From: a virus
DNA length: 64,000 nucleotides
Direction: 5' to 3' (one strand)
IMG/VR virus record: IMGVR_UViG_3300034117_001582
Coordinates: 227,868 to 291,867 of that record
The notes beneath the pieces are model-generated. The model did not search any database, was not told where the DNA came from, and worked only from the letters and a program-made list of their open reading frames with translations. The position numbers and the translations under genes are program-made. Below are positions 1-7,282 of this stretch, in pieces (the stretch's first letter is position 1; every line of letters begins with the position of its first letter).

Positions 1-80
1 TTTTCTTTTTTATTTTCATTAATAACTCGTCTAACAATTCTTGATAAATCGGATTCGGTAAGTCTTATTATTCTTGACAC
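1..80 (-). CDS. Class A leader protein, partial (C-terminus outside window)
   Basis: Read on the minus strand from a GTG at 80, the frame encodes a full class A leader (S-R-I-I-RLTESDL-SRIVRR-V-I-N-E) and then runs off the left edge. The GTG is chosen because it places the leader in the same register as its neighbours, whose second residue is A, K or S. The I-N-E at the leader end is the putative prohead-protease site. The start lies 4 bases after the stop of the upstream leader gene. Nothing of the cargo is visible. Confidence 0.7.
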   Translation of the reverse strand, partial: MSRIIRLTESDLSRIVRRVINENKKE

Positions 81-84
81 AATA

Positions 85-351
85 TTAATTTATTTTTGCA
101 TCGATAATAGCATCCATTAATGCGTCTTCAGCTTTTTTCCAATCGTCATTTGATGGAGTTTCTCCATTCTCAAATGAACCACCATTGTCCTCTACTTGTC
201 TTTTGGCTTCTTCTAGAATATCTGAAAAGCTATTCACTATAACCTCAGAAATTACGGCTAAACAAAACTCAGGGGTTTCAATGTCGCTTTCAGATTCTTC
301 TTTAATAACACGTCTAACAATACGTGATAAATCTCTTTCATTTAATCTCAT
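85..351 (-). CDS. Class A leader protein, acidic cargo of unknown function
   Basis: 88 residues. The leader is a shortened class A form (RLNERDL-SRIVRR) ending in I-K-E at residues 17-19. The remaining ~68 residues are acidic and probably helical, without signal peptide or membrane segment. I do not recognise the cargo. By analogy with T4 internal proteins it could be a small capsid-packaged protein, but only the leader supports that. Confidence 0.75.
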   Translation of the reverse strand: MRLNERDLSRIVRRVIKEESESDIETPEFCLAVISEVIVNSFSDILEEAKRQVEDNGGSFENGETPSNDDWKKAEDALMDAIIDAKIN

Positions 352-426
352 AATACATTTTTATTATAAATACCACATGAACCAAAAAATAAGGATATTC
401 CCATGTAAAAGATTTTTATATAAAAC

Positions 427-840
427 TTATTTTTTTTGTTTGGGTACGCTAATACAGGATATCACTTTACCCTCACATTCCATATACTTCACAACCTCAA
501 CACCTGGAGGTATATTACCTGAAACGGTTGTTGTGGTTGTATTTCCTACCGTTACTGTAGATGAATTACCTTGTGCCATTAACCAGTTTCTTTCGGCATC
601 ATATTGGGCATACCTAAAAGCATCATACCCATAACCTTCACCTTTTATGGTGTTTGGTGGACAAGTAAATGTTTTTTCAACTTCACAACCAAATTTAACT
701 TGTTCAAATTCACCATCTTCCAAACGATTAAATAACTTATCAAAAAATTTACGGACCTTTTTTTTAAATCCACGTTCATTTTGTTCATATAATCCCATTA
801 TATGTTTTTTCTCTTCTTCGCTGATAATAAACTTATTCAT
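427..840 (-). CDS. Class E leader protein of unknown function
   Basis: 137 residues. The N-terminus (IISEEEKKHIMGLYEQN) differs from class A but is the same length and ends in L-Y-E. A basic stretch follows (about residues 24-38), then a cysteine-containing part and a Thr/Val-rich stretch (TVTVGNTTTTTVSG, near 95-108) that looks like a beta strand or linker. A late-type motif lies at 856-863, 15 bases upstream. No family recognised. Confidence 0.75.
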   Translation of the reverse strand: MNKFIISEEEKKHIMGLYEQNERGFKKKVRKFFDKLFNRLEDGEFEQVKFGCEVEKTFTCPPNTIKGEGYGYDAFRYAQYDAERNWLMAQGNSSTVTVGNTTTTTVSGNIPPGVEVVKYMECEGKVISCISVPKQKK

Positions 841-855
841 ATTAATGATTTATAA

Positions 856-863
856 ATAAATAC
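856..863 (-). promoter_or_regulatory. Late-type promoter motif GTATTTAT (representative of the long-spacing class)
   Basis: On the minus strand the bases read GTATTTAT, ending 15 bases before the ATG at 840. The same octamer, oriented with the gene, recurs upstream of most leader genes. It differs from the host -7 box (TAnnTTTG) and recalls the AT-rich late promoter of T4. A promoter role is inferred. Confidence 0.5.
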
Positions 864-873
864 CATATAAAAC

Positions 874-901
874 AAAAAACCCCCTCCGTATAAGGAAAGG
901 G
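874..901 (-). terminator. Intrinsic terminator
   Basis: On the minus strand an 8-bp stem (894-901 with 880-887, two G-U pairs, 6-base loop) is followed by six U. It ends the transcript of the 925-1155 gene just before the next late-type motif. Confidence 0.7.
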
Positions 902-924
902 TTCACATATTAATATAAAATTAT

Positions 925-1155
925 TTACATACCATCTCTAAATCGAGATTCAGCGCCACGTCTTACTTTTCTAGACGATGTCATTTCATCAGCAATGTTT
1001 CTTAAAATACTAACGGTTTCTTCGTGACTAGAATTTGAGTTTCTTATAACATCCATAATATCGGAGTATAAAGTATTTTTTTCCATGTCCTCACTAACTA
1101 TACGTTTAACTAATCTTGTTAAATCTCTTTCTGTAAGTCTAATTATTTTTTTCAT
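925..1155 (-). CDS. Class A leader protein, small
   Basis: 76 residues from the ATG at 1155. An upstream in-frame start is possible but would place residues before the conserved MKK-IIRLTERDL leader. The leader ends V-S-E at residues 20-22. The cargo is ~54 residues, helical, with no recognised family. The late-type motif ends only 4 bases before the ATG, so the mRNA may be nearly leaderless. Confidence 0.7.
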   Translation of the reverse strand: MKKIIRLTERDLTRLVKRIVSEDMEKNTLYSDIMDVIRNSNSSHEETVSILRNIADEMTSSRKVRRGAESRFRDGM

Positions 1156-1177
1156 ATTAATAAATATCACATAAAAC

Positions 1178-1207
1178 AAAAAACCCCACCTTAATTAGAG
1201 AATGGGG
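1178..1207 (-). terminator. Intrinsic terminator
   Basis: Stem TGGGG/CCCCA (1203-1207 with 1184-1188) with a run of A on the plus strand (1178-1183), which gives a U-tract on the minus strand. It lies just upstream of the 925-1155 gene. Confidence 0.55.
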
Positions 1208-1212
1208 GGTGA

Positions 1213-1305
1213 TTAACTTTTTCCGTGATAATCAAAATAATCTTTTCTGTCCTTAAGTACCGTTGCAATCACGAACGAAATACTTAATATACTAAATATT
1301 GCCAT
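1213..1305 (-). CDS. Possible 30-residue membrane micropeptide
   Basis: ATG at 1305, TAA at 1213-1215. It encodes a hydrophobic N-terminal helix (MAIFSILSISFVIATVL) followed by a charged tail (KDRKDYFDYHGKS). It fills an otherwise empty interval between two leader genes. The layout (one membrane helix plus a short His-Gly-Lys tail) resembles the micro-ORF at 38728-38808. Short ORFs arise by chance, so this is tentative. Confidence 0.35.
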   Translation of the reverse strand: MAIFSILSISFVIATVLKDRKDYFDYHGKS

Positions 1306-1382
1306 ATACAATATATACTAAAAATTCATTCAATAGTCAATTATCGTAGGTTATGAAATAGTTAAGTTTAAACACCTAAAAC

Positions 1383-1820
1383 TTAATGAGTCGTTCTCTT
1401 TATCTTTTTATTCTTTTTCACATTAAAGTTATATCTTTTATCGTGAGAAGGACCCTTTTCATACCAAAACTCAATACAGTCAATATCAAGACCAGTTTTT
1501 TCATTAACATAAGAAAGAACGGTTTTAGAAAATAGTTTTTTTCTTGTTGCAACTTTTGGTATAAAATTATCTATTTCTTCTCCGGTCTCAGAATTAACAT
1601 ACATATCTTGTTTACACCCCTCACCTTTACCACCAACAGTATAAACTGTAAATATCGCATCACCGTATCCAATCGACTCATTTTCAAACGGATTACTATC
1701 ATTTGGATATATTCTTATCCTATCGGATTCTCTTTCATATGAAAGTTTTGGCCCATACAATACGTCCAACAAATTAAATACAATTTTCTGATACTGTGAT
1801 TTTGTTATGATTACGTCCAT
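1383..1820 (-). CDS. Class B leader-like protein, paralogue of next gene; lacks the L-x-E site
   Basis: 145 residues. Begins with a class B-like leader (VIITKSQYQK), but at the usual cleavage position it reads I-V-F rather than L-x-E. The C-terminal half has YVNEKTGLDIDCIEF, shared with the neighbouring gene (1869-2279) and weakly with the 15323, 16390 and 16846 genes. Basic Lys-rich C-terminus. No catalytic motif seen. Confidence 0.75.
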   Translation of the reverse strand: MDVIITKSQYQKIVFNLLDVLYGPKLSYERESDRIRIYPNDSNPFENESIGYGDAIFTVYTVGGKGEGCKQDMYVNSETGEEIDNFIPKVATRKKLFSKTVLSYVNEKTGLDIDCIEFWYEKGPSHDKRYNFNVKKNKKIKRTTH

Positions 1821-1868
1821 ATAAGATAAATATACAAGAAATAAAAACCACTACGAATATAGGGGGAC

Positions 1869-2279
1869 TTACTTAGTTGTTGTCTTTTTATTTTTTTTAA
1901 CGTTAAACCTATATCTATTTTCGAAATAAGTTTCATCATTATTATATATTTCATAAGGAAAATCAATACAGTCAATATCAAGATTTGTTTTTTCATTAAC
2001 ATAAGAAAGAATGGTTCTAGAAAATAGTTTTTTTCTTAATACCGCTGGTGGTAAATACCTTTCAATTTCCTCAATTGTTTGAGAAAGAACTAACATATCT
2101 CTTTTACATCCTTTAGATTTTCCCTGTTTTGTATAAACTCTAAAAATTTCTTCACCATGATCTGATAAAATCTCAAATATCTCCTCATCTTTTTTAACTG
2201 AAATATTTGGGCCATATAATGTGTCCAACAAATTAAAAACAATTTTCTGATATTGTGATACTGTTATAACAATTTTCAT
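1869..2279 (-). CDS. Class B leader-like protein, paralogue of preceding gene
   Basis: 136 residues, clearly homologous over its length to the 1383-1820 product: the same KIVFNLLD-x-LYGP start, the same LSYVNEKTNLDIDCIDF near the C-terminus and the same Lys-rich tail. It also lacks L-x-E at the leader end. The two genes look like a tandem duplication. A late-type motif (ATATTTAT) lies 5 bases upstream of the ATG. Confidence 0.75.
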   Translation of the reverse strand: MKIVITVSQYQKIVFNLLDTLYGPNISVKKDEEIFEILSDHGEEIFRVYTKQGKSKGCKRDMLVLSQTIEEIERYLPPAVLRKKLFSRTILSYVNEKTNLDIDCIDFPYEIYNNDETYFENRYRFNVKKNKKTTTK

Positions 2280-2302
2280 ATAAGATAAATATAATGGAAA
2301 AC

Positions 2303-2333
2303 AAAAAACCCCACCTTAATTAAAAGATGGGGG
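2303..2333 (-). terminator. Intrinsic terminator
   Basis: TGGGG (2328-2332) pairs with CCCCA (2309-2313), followed on the minus strand by six U. It separates the 2359-2793 gene from the 1869-2279 gene. Confidence 0.6.
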
Positions 2334-2358
2334 TTTCTAAATTTATTATTTATATTTT

Positions 2359-2793
2359 TTAATGACCAGATTGTGAACCTCCATGGTCGTAACGTTCACG
2401 TGGGTCCTGTGAATATTGTGGGTCATACTTACTTGGTTTGCCGTAACTTGTATATTTTGATGTTTGATTGTCATCAACCATTTTCATTGCATCATTAGGA
2501 TTCATACCGTAATCGGCATAAATTAATCCTTTACCTTTTCTTTTTAAATCTCTCAATGATTCTTCATCACCTCTACAATATCTAATGATGATAACCTTGT
2601 TTCCGTCTTCATCTTCTTCAATATCAACATGACCTTTATTATCTTCTTCATCCATATATTCTTCTGATGAGTCACAATCAACGGCTTTTATATCAAATGT
2701 AAAATCCTCATTTGAATTTTCTTCCATTTCCATAATAGTTCTTTTAACAATTCTTGTTAAATCTCTTTCAGTTAATCTTATAATTCTTGCCAT
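2359..2793 (-). CDS. Class A leader protein, acidic cargo
   Basis: 144 residues. Canonical class A leader (RLTERDLTRIVKR) ending I-M-E at 20-22. An acidic stretch follows, rich in Asp and Glu (about 30-65), and the C-terminus is rich in Tyr, Pro, Ser and His and probably disordered. Not recognised. It lies between C-rich terminators, so it is probably its own transcript. Confidence 0.78.
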   Translation of the reverse strand: MARIIRLTERDLTRIVKRTIMEMEENSNEDFTFDIKAVDCDSSEEYMDEEDNKGHVDIEEDEDGNKVIIIRYCRGDEESLRDLKRKGKGLIYADYGMNPNDAMKMVDDNQTSKYTSYGKPSKYDPQYSQDPRERYDHGGSQSGH

Positions 2794-2864
2794 AATATTT
2801 TAATTTATTAATAAATACTTTGATATTCAAAAAACCCCACCTTAATTAAAAGATAGGGATTTTT

Positions 2865-3164
2865 TTAGGATTTTAATTTATCCAAAACTTGAATAAGTTG
2901 GTCAGCTCGTTTGTCAGTGTGACTTCTAGAATCTTGGTGGACTTCCTCAATACGTCTATGGATATGTTCCAAAGTGATATCCAATTCACGTCTTTGGTCA
3001 TCCAATCTTCTTTGGGAGTATTCCATTTCCCGCAAATAAGACAATTCCAATTCTTTTAAATCTTTTTTTGTTCTAACAACCATAACTAACCCCCAAACAA
3101 GAGCAACAATAAAAATTATTGCAATAATCGAAAGGATACCTAAAGTAAAATAAAATGTTTCCAT
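2865..3164 (-). CDS. Membrane-anchored coiled-coil protein
   Basis: 99 residues from the ATG at 3164 (METFYFTLGIL). The frame extends upstream only to a TTG. One strongly hydrophobic helix at about residues 6-30 is followed by a charged alpha-helical tail rich in Arg and Glu, typical of a coiled coil. There is no leader, unlike its neighbours. The topology resembles an inner-membrane spanin subunit, but nothing else supports a lysis role. Confidence 0.7.
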   Translation of the reverse strand: METFYFTLGILSIIAIIFIVALVWGLVMVVRTKKDLKELELSYLREMEYSQRRLDDQRRELDITLEHIHRRIEEVHQDSRSHTDKRADQLIQVLDKLKS

Positions 3165-3233
3165 TAATTTAAGATTTTGTTGTTTATACCTCAAGGGTAT
3201 ATAAAGTATAATGAAAACATATTAAAAATAAAT

Positions 3234-3259
3234 AAAAAACCCCTCTTTGTTGGGAGGGG
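3234..3259 (-). terminator. Intrinsic terminator
   Basis: GAGGGG (3254-3259) pairs with CCCCTC (3240-3245), followed on the minus strand by six U. It lies after the 3290-3727 gene. Confidence 0.65.
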
Positions 3260-3289
3260 AATCATTTTAAATTTATCAAAATAATTGTT

Positions 3290-3727
3290 TTAGTGATTTT
3301 CTCCTGATAAGTACTTAGGATTTGGATATACTATCTTCTTATTATATAATTTATTCTTATCTTCATCGGATAACTTTGGGGTCTTGTCTTTGGATTTGGA
3401 TGCAAGTAGTGAAACAAGTGGTTCTAATGGTGTTAAAGGCACAGGAGATTTAATGAGCAAACAATTTAATACTTTTGTTACTTCTTTTAGATTATTGTAG
3501 GTCAACATATTTCCAATAGCATTTAGACATTCTTTACTTATTAAATCTCCAGTACCCATAGTACCAGACAAAGTCTTTTTAGGTTTTGTGTCACAAGATT
3601 TTGGTATACTTAGAGTTGTTTTACTAAAACAGCCACCGACCATTGATGTGGTGTCTTCCTCTTCTTTAAGAACTCTTCTTACAATACGTGATAAATCTCT
3701 TTCTGTTAATCTAACTATTCTTGCCAT
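3290..3727 (-). CDS. Class A leader protein of unknown function
   Basis: 145 residues. The class A leader (RLTERDLSRIVRR) ends L-K-E at 20-22. The cargo has a Cys/Gly-containing part (MVGGCFSKTT), a predicted helical middle and a basic C-terminus. No known fold recognised. GTATTTAT (3744-3751) lies 16 bases upstream. Confidence 0.77.
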   Translation of the reverse strand: MARIVRLTERDLSRIVRRVLKEEEDTTSMVGGCFSKTTLSIPKSCDTKPKKTLSGTMGTGDLISKECLNAIGNMLTYNNLKEVTKVLNCLLIKSPVPLTPLEPLVSLLASKSKDKTPKLSDEDKNKLYNKKIVYPNPKYLSGENH

Positions 3728-3743
3728 AATATTTTAATTTATT

Positions 3744-3751
3744 ATAAATAC
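3744..3751 (-). promoter_or_regulatory. Late-type promoter motif GTATTTAT
   Basis: Second clear copy of the long-spacing form, 16 bases before the ATG at 3727. The sequence from the motif through the leader codons is visibly similar to that of the 3808-4254 gene, as if promoter and leader move together. Confidence 0.5.
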
Positions 3752-3761
3752 TTCGTAAAAC

Positions 3762-3786
3762 AAAAAACCCCTCTGTTGGGAGGGGG
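3762..3786 (-). terminator. Intrinsic terminator
   Basis: GAGGGG (3780-3785) pairs with CCCCTC (3768-3773), with six U downstream on the minus strand. It ends the 3808-4254 transcript. Confidence 0.65.
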
Positions 3787-3807
3787 AGTATTTTAATTTT
3801 TTTAAAA

Positions 3808-4254
3808 TTATAGATATGCTTTTATATGATTTCTTTTTAACCAACTTCTAACTTGTTCCTCTGTTTGACCTTTTTGTATTTTTGATAATACATGTTTACG
3901 GTCACCATTACCTAGTATTTCACCGGTTTTTGGAACATATTTTATCATGAGATACCCGTCCATTGGTTTTTTTAATTGAATCTCTATGCCGGTTTTAGCA
4001 GTTACGGTAACCTCTTGATATGTTTGTAACTTTGCATACCTATCGGTACCATCGTCTTTACAAGGAATTTCTTTATAATTATTATCAATACAACTGTCAG
4101 GATCTCCATACCTATCGGTATCATTGCCCTTACAAGCTATTCTATTACCTTTAAAATCAATACAGAATCCTTCTTCATCCGCAGTATTTTCATTAATTAT
4201 TCGTTTAACAATTCTTGCTAAATCAGATTCAGTTAATCTTATAATTCTTGCCAT
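3808..4254 (-). CDS. Class A leader protein with two Cys/Asp-rich repeats
   Basis: 148 residues. Class A leader ending I-N-E at 20-22. The cargo holds two similar units, GNDTDRYGDPDSCIDNN and DDGTDRYAKL, each near C-x-G/D motifs, suggesting a small duplicated, possibly metal-binding or disulfide segment. A VTVTAKTG strand and a Lys-rich C-terminal part follow. Function unknown. Confidence 0.76.
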   Translation of the reverse strand: MARIIRLTESDLARIVKRIINENTADEEGFCIDFKGNRIACKGNDTDRYGDPDSCIDNNYKEIPCKDDGTDRYAKLQTYQEVTVTAKTGIEIQLKKPMDGYLMIKYVPKTGEILGNGDRKHVLSKIQKGQTEEQVRSWLKRNHIKAYL

Positions 4255-4349
4255 AATTTATATTTTATTATAAATACATCATAAAACAAAAAAGGAAGGG
4301 GGCGGGGGGATGGTTCAATGTAAAAAATTTTTCCAGAAAATTAGCCGTG

Positions 4350-4754
4350 TTATAAATACAATTTTATTATATCAATAGGGTCCAACCCTATTTCACTAAT
4401 ATTAAATAGTTTGTTTAAACGGTCTCCCGTTAATGAGGAAGTTGCTCCAAGTTCATTATCTATTTCTATATCATAAAATATTTCCAAAGCAAATCCACCA
4501 TTGCGTTCGCTATCCACAAATAAAAAAGTTCTATCCTTAAATTTAATAAGATACAAAGGACCAAATGGTTTTACCTGAGACCTAAACCACCAACGGGTTA
4601 CCAAATCACGAACATTAGTTGGCATATCATCATACGTCTCAATAAGTTTAACTTCCAATTCAAAATCAAACTCATATTTCAAAAACTTTTTAAACTTATC
4701 GGTTTTTGATTCAAACAATAAGTTATACTGGTCTTCAGTTATAATGATTTTCAT
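4350..4754 (-). CDS. Class B leader protein of unknown function
   Basis: 134 residues from the ATG at 4754, which starts the conserved class B leader (KIIITEDQYNLLFES). An upstream in-frame ATG would add 11 residues not seen in relatives. L-F-E sits at the usual residues 13-15. The cargo is mixed alpha/beta with several aromatics. ATATTTAT lies 5 bases before the ATG. Confidence 0.75.
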   Translation of the reverse strand: MKIIITEDQYNLLFESKTDKFKKFLKYEFDFELEVKLIETYDDMPTNVRDLVTRWWFRSQVKPFGPLYLIKFKDRTFLFVDSERNGGFALEIFYDIEIDNELGATSSLTGDRLNKLFNISEIGLDPIDIIKLYL

Positions 4755-4775
4755 ATAAGATAAATATAAGGAAAC

Positions 4776-4800
4776 AAAAAACCCCACTGATGAGGTGGGG
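4776..4800 (-). terminator. Intrinsic terminator
   Basis: Perfect 6-bp stem GTGGGG/CCCCAC (4795-4800 with 4782-4787) followed by U-rich sequence on the minus strand. It lies after the 4827-5432 gene. Confidence 0.7.
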
Positions 4801-4826
4801 AATTATTTTACATATTATAAGGATTA

Positions 4827-5432
4827 CTAATCAAGTTCTGAACCCCATGATTTAATTATATTATTAATTGGTTTTTTGTGCCATTTTCTATAAATGTCAA
4901 TACTATCTTTAACATCTTCCATCATATCACCATTAAATCTTTGTTTATATAGGGTTACAACTTCATTATATTTTTTCCAACATTCAGGACAGTTTCCTTC
5001 TTTTTTTAAAGGTTTTGACATATTTAAAAATGCTGCTTCAATAGGGGCTTCCGCATTCCCATCAGTTATAAACTCAGGAGCGGAGTAATCTTTAGGTACC
5101 ATCTTTTTTCCAAATTCTTGTTGAATCAAGACCGCTAATGAGTGACTTTTCTGTAATGATGCGTAAATTAAATCGGCAAGTTCTTTTGTTGTCATTGAAT
5201 TTTCAATATAGTTATAATCAAGTTCTCCACCTTCAATAACGTCCCTATACAAATTTTTAATTTTTTGAATAAAGGATGGTTCATTTTGTTCAGAAATTAA
5301 AGGTTTAACATCTCCCAATGTTGATTCCATTAATTGTTTAAACCTTGAAGTATCAACCGACATACCCCCATTATGTTGTTCACGAATACTATTCTTTTCT
5401 TCGTCTGATAAATTATTTAATAAATGTTTCAT
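4827..5432 (-). CDS. Class E leader protein of unknown function
   Basis: 201 residues. The N-terminus (MKHLLNNLSDEEKNSIREQ) is of the same type as the 427-840 leader (acidic EEK then I-x-E). A further L-M-E lies near residue 36 (QLMEST), so there may be two processing sites. The cargo is mostly helical with a CPEC pair near residue 148. No family recognised. Confidence 0.75.
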   Translation of the reverse strand: MKHLLNNLSDEEKNSIREQHNGGMSVDTSRFKQLMESTLGDVKPLISEQNEPSFIQKIKNLYRDVIEGGELDYNYIENSMTTKELADLIYASLQKSHSLAVLIQQEFGKKMVPKDYSAPEFITDGNAEAPIEAAFLNMSKPLKKEGNCPECWKKYNEVVTLYKQRFNGDMMEDVKDSIDIYRKWHKKPINNIIKSWGSELD

Positions 5433-5467
5433 AATATATTTGTTTTATTTATAAATACCACATAAAA

Positions 5468-5496
5468 CAAAAACCCCCACTCGTTGGAATAGGGGT
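5468..5496 (-). terminator. Probable intrinsic terminator
   Basis: C-rich and G-rich arms (5474-5478 and 5492-5495) with an A-run at their plus-strand left side, the same design as the neighbouring terminators. It lies downstream of the 5519-5878 gene. Confidence 0.45.
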
Positions 5497-5518
5497 TTAA
5501 TAATTTGACCGATATGAA

Positions 5519-5878
5519 TTAATATTTAGGTTCTCTACCACACGTTAGTTTATAGTAGTAAATTATAAAATCAAGTTTCTCATTAATTAGATATTCCCTT
5601 ATTGATAAATCCAATGAATTACCATCAGATTCAAATTCAGATTTAATCTGTTCATTATGTAAATATAACCTTAAAAACAATCTTTCCATTACATGATTAA
5701 AGTATGTTTTTAGTTTTAAATATTTACAAATTTTCATATCAGACAATATCCCTATTAACAATTCAGTTATATCAATCCCCCTTCTTCTGAAATATGTGTC
5801 ACTTATTGTTGATTCAGATATTACCTGTTTAACGATTCTTGTAATATCTGATTCCGTAAGTCTTATAGTTTTTTTCAT
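5519..5878 (-). CDS. Class A leader protein of unknown function
   Basis: 119 residues from the ATG at 5878. The longer in-frame start would add 12 residues before the conserved leader. Leader RLTESDITRIVKQ ends I-S-E at 20-22. The cargo is helical, rich in Leu, Ile and Tyr, and ends CGREPKY. Function unknown. Confidence 0.75.
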   Translation of the reverse strand: MKKTIRLTESDITRIVKQVISESTISDTYFRRRGIDITELLIGILSDMKICKYLKLKTYFNHVMERLFLRLYLHNEQIKSEFESDGNSLDLSIREYLINEKLDFIIYYYKLTCGREPKY

Positions 5879-5902
5879 ATAATGATAAATATATGGGGAA
5901 AT

Positions 5903-5930
5903 AAAAAACCCCACTAGTTGGAATGGGGGG
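5903..5930 (-). terminator. Intrinsic terminator
   Basis: TGGGG (5924-5928) pairs with CCCCA (5909-5913), followed by U-rich sequence on the minus strand. It lies just after the stop region of the 5935-6309 gene. Confidence 0.6.
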
Positions 5931-5934
5931 TATC

Positions 5935-6309
5935 TTATCTTTTATTCCATTTGGATTTTAATTTGGACTTGTATTTTTTTGGGATGTACTCAAATAAAAA
6001 CTCTTTCACCCTCTTTCTATATTTTTCATCTACCTGTTTAAAATAAAACCCCGAACCTCTAAGTAACTTAAATGTGATTAATCCCCCCATTTGTTCTAAA
6101 AAATGGTCTTCATTTTTAAAACCATTAGTATCTATGTCATCAATAGTTTTATTAACAACATTTAATATGTGGTCATTTAATGAAGTATCTTTTTTATTAT
6201 AGAATCTTTCTAAATCCGATATCTTTTTTATTTCATCACTTTCTTCAGTTATAACTCGTCTAACCATTTCTATAAGTTCTGATTCTGTAAGTCTAATTAC
6301 TTTTTTCAT
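5935..6309 (-). CDS. Class A leader protein of unknown function
   Basis: 124 residues. Leader RLTESELIEMVRR ends I-T-E at 20-22. The cargo is highly charged and helical with a strongly basic C-terminal 25 residues, so nucleic-acid binding is possible. It is the last leader gene before the gene-poor region. Confidence 0.77.
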   Translation of the reverse strand: MKKVIRLTESELIEMVRRVITEESDEIKKISDLERFYNKKDTSLNDHILNVVNKTIDDIDTNGFKNEDHFLEQMGGLITFKLLRGSGFYFKQVDEKYRKRVKEFLFEYIPKKYKSKLKSKWNKR

Positions 6310-6641
6310 AGTATTATTGTTTAAATATAAATACCCCTATTTTCCTAAAATTTTTCTGGAATTTTTTTTTAACATATAGGGGGTATTCCGACTTTTAAAG
6401 AATTTTTACCAAAATATTTTTTAAGACCATATACCCTTTTTTATAACCCATACTCTGCAAGAGGGATTGACCCCCCTTTTGACCCCTGACATTGTGTCAG
6501 AAAGAGGGAGGATACGGGGGAGGGGGCCCCCATTAAATGAGGGGAGGGGGGTATGCCAAAGATATGAGGGGGGTAGACATAGGGGATGTTAGTTATCAAC
6601 ATAATGTTCATAAAGATATATGAAATAAATGTGGGGGATTG
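6310..6641. other. Gene-poor interval with G/C tracts
   Basis: No convincing gene. The stretch is unusual for this AT-rich genome in having several runs of C or G (near 6470-6480 and 6520-6575). Short ORFs crossing it are low-complexity and have no start context. It lies between the late-type promoter of the 5935-6309 gene and a host-type promoter at 6642. Confidence 0.4.
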
Positions 6642-6673
6642 TTTGGCAGTATCAATAACATTCACTATCTTTG
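6642..6673 (+). promoter_or_regulatory. Host-type (Bacteroidetes) promoter
   Basis: TTTG (6642-6645), a 20-base spacer, then TATCTTTG (6666-6673). This matches the primary sigma consensus TTTG-N19-21-TAnnTTTG. No good ORF starts immediately downstream; a structured segment follows. Confidence 0.65.
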
Positions 6674-6679
6674 TATAGA

Positions 6680-6745
6680 CAATGTGAGAGAGATGTCGGG
6701 CTGAGGGAACAACACCCTTTGGAGTGTAGACTCCAACCTGCCTTT
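6680..6745 (+). ncRNA. Candidate structured RNA
   Basis: Just downstream of a good host-type promoter. It contains a perfect 7-bp hairpin (6719-6725 with 6730-6736, loop GTAG), preceded by a GGG...CCC helix and a GACA...TGTC helix. No ORF and no clear U-tract follow, so the 3' end is uncertain. It could be a small RNA or the 5' leader of the downstream ORF. Confidence 0.4.
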
Positions 6746-6755
6746 ATAATATATA

Positions 6756-6968
6756 ATGGGACTTATAAATAATTATGTTAGACCCCCTTGTCATATGAGA
6801 TATTATACTTATCTTTGTTATATGATTTTTATATACATAACACTTATCTCGGTCATCCTTATTGTTGGGGTATCTATTATGATTCTTAAGTGTTCCCCAT
6901 CTTCTAAGGTGTCCTCGTTTATTCGTAGACATATCATTACTGATGAAGACCTTGAACCATTGGACTAA
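6756..6968 (+). CDS. Small membrane protein (start uncertain)
   Basis: 70 residues if translated from 6756. A host-type promoter lies inside this frame (6788-6817), so the real start may be the in-frame ATG at 6822, giving 48 residues. Either form has one strong transmembrane helix (IFIYITLISVILIVGVSI) and a charged tail ending DEDLEPLD. It is one of few plus-strand genes here, converging with the 6965-7282 gene and overlapping it by 4 bases. Confidence 0.45.
   Translation: MGLINNYVRPPCHMRYYTYLCYMIFIYITLISVILIVGVSIMILKCSPSSKVSSFIRRHIITDEDLEPLD
6788..6817 (+). promoter_or_regulatory. Host-type promoter for the small membrane ORF
   Basis: TTG (6788-6790), a 19-base spacer, then TATCTTTG (6810-6817), followed 4 bases later by ATG (6822). 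Transcription would begin at or next to this ATG, implying leaderless or internally started translation. Confidence 0.55.
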
Positions 6969-7282
6969 TCCCCATAGAACTCTTCCATCTTTTGTATTCC
7001 CATGTTTACTATTGTAGTTCTTATATCATGGTAGTCATCCTCAGATAAATTATAGTATTGATTTAAAAACTGTAATACATCTGACATGTGGGCATCAACT
7101 ATTACAAATTGTCTTTTACTTACAATTGGTTTCTTACTCCATCCCTTCTTAGCAAATTCAAAATAGATTACACCATCATCGGTTAATCCCTCCTTATGTT
7201 TGAATATACATTTAATCCCCTTACTATCCTCAGTAATCATTGGGGAGTATTGTTCTATGATAAATTTTTCTATTACGTTCAT
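6965..7282 (-). CDS. Hypothetical protein
   Basis: 105 residues, mixed alpha/beta, acidic C-terminus. The N-terminus (MNVIEKFIIEQYSPMITED) is not one of the main leaders but has I-x-E triplets at positions where a leader would end. A late-type motif lies about 20 bases upstream of the ATG. The only minus-strand gene in the 6.3-8.2 kb region. Confidence 0.65.
   Translation of the reverse strand: MNVIEKFIIEQYSPMITEDSKGIKCIFKHKEGLTDDGVIYFEFAKKGWSKKPIVSKRQFVIVDAHMSDVLQFLNQYYNLSEDDYHDIRTTIVNMGIQKMEEFYGD

Noticed and set aside
1811-2002. 63-codon minus-strand ORF
   Set aside because: Different frame inside the 1869-2279 paralogue, whose frame is supported by homology with its neighbour.
874-5930. 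The repeated C-rich/G-rich hairpins as a mobile repeat family
   Set aside because: Each sits at a transcript end, has a U-tract and a different stem or loop; they are better explained as intrinsic terminators.
6441-6665. 74-codon minus-strand ORF
   Set aside because: Low-complexity Pro/His-rich translation from C/G tracts, overlapping a host-type promoter on the other strand.
6744-6932. 62-codon minus-strand ORF
   Set aside because: Lies opposite the plus-strand membrane ORF and its promoter; no leader, no start context.
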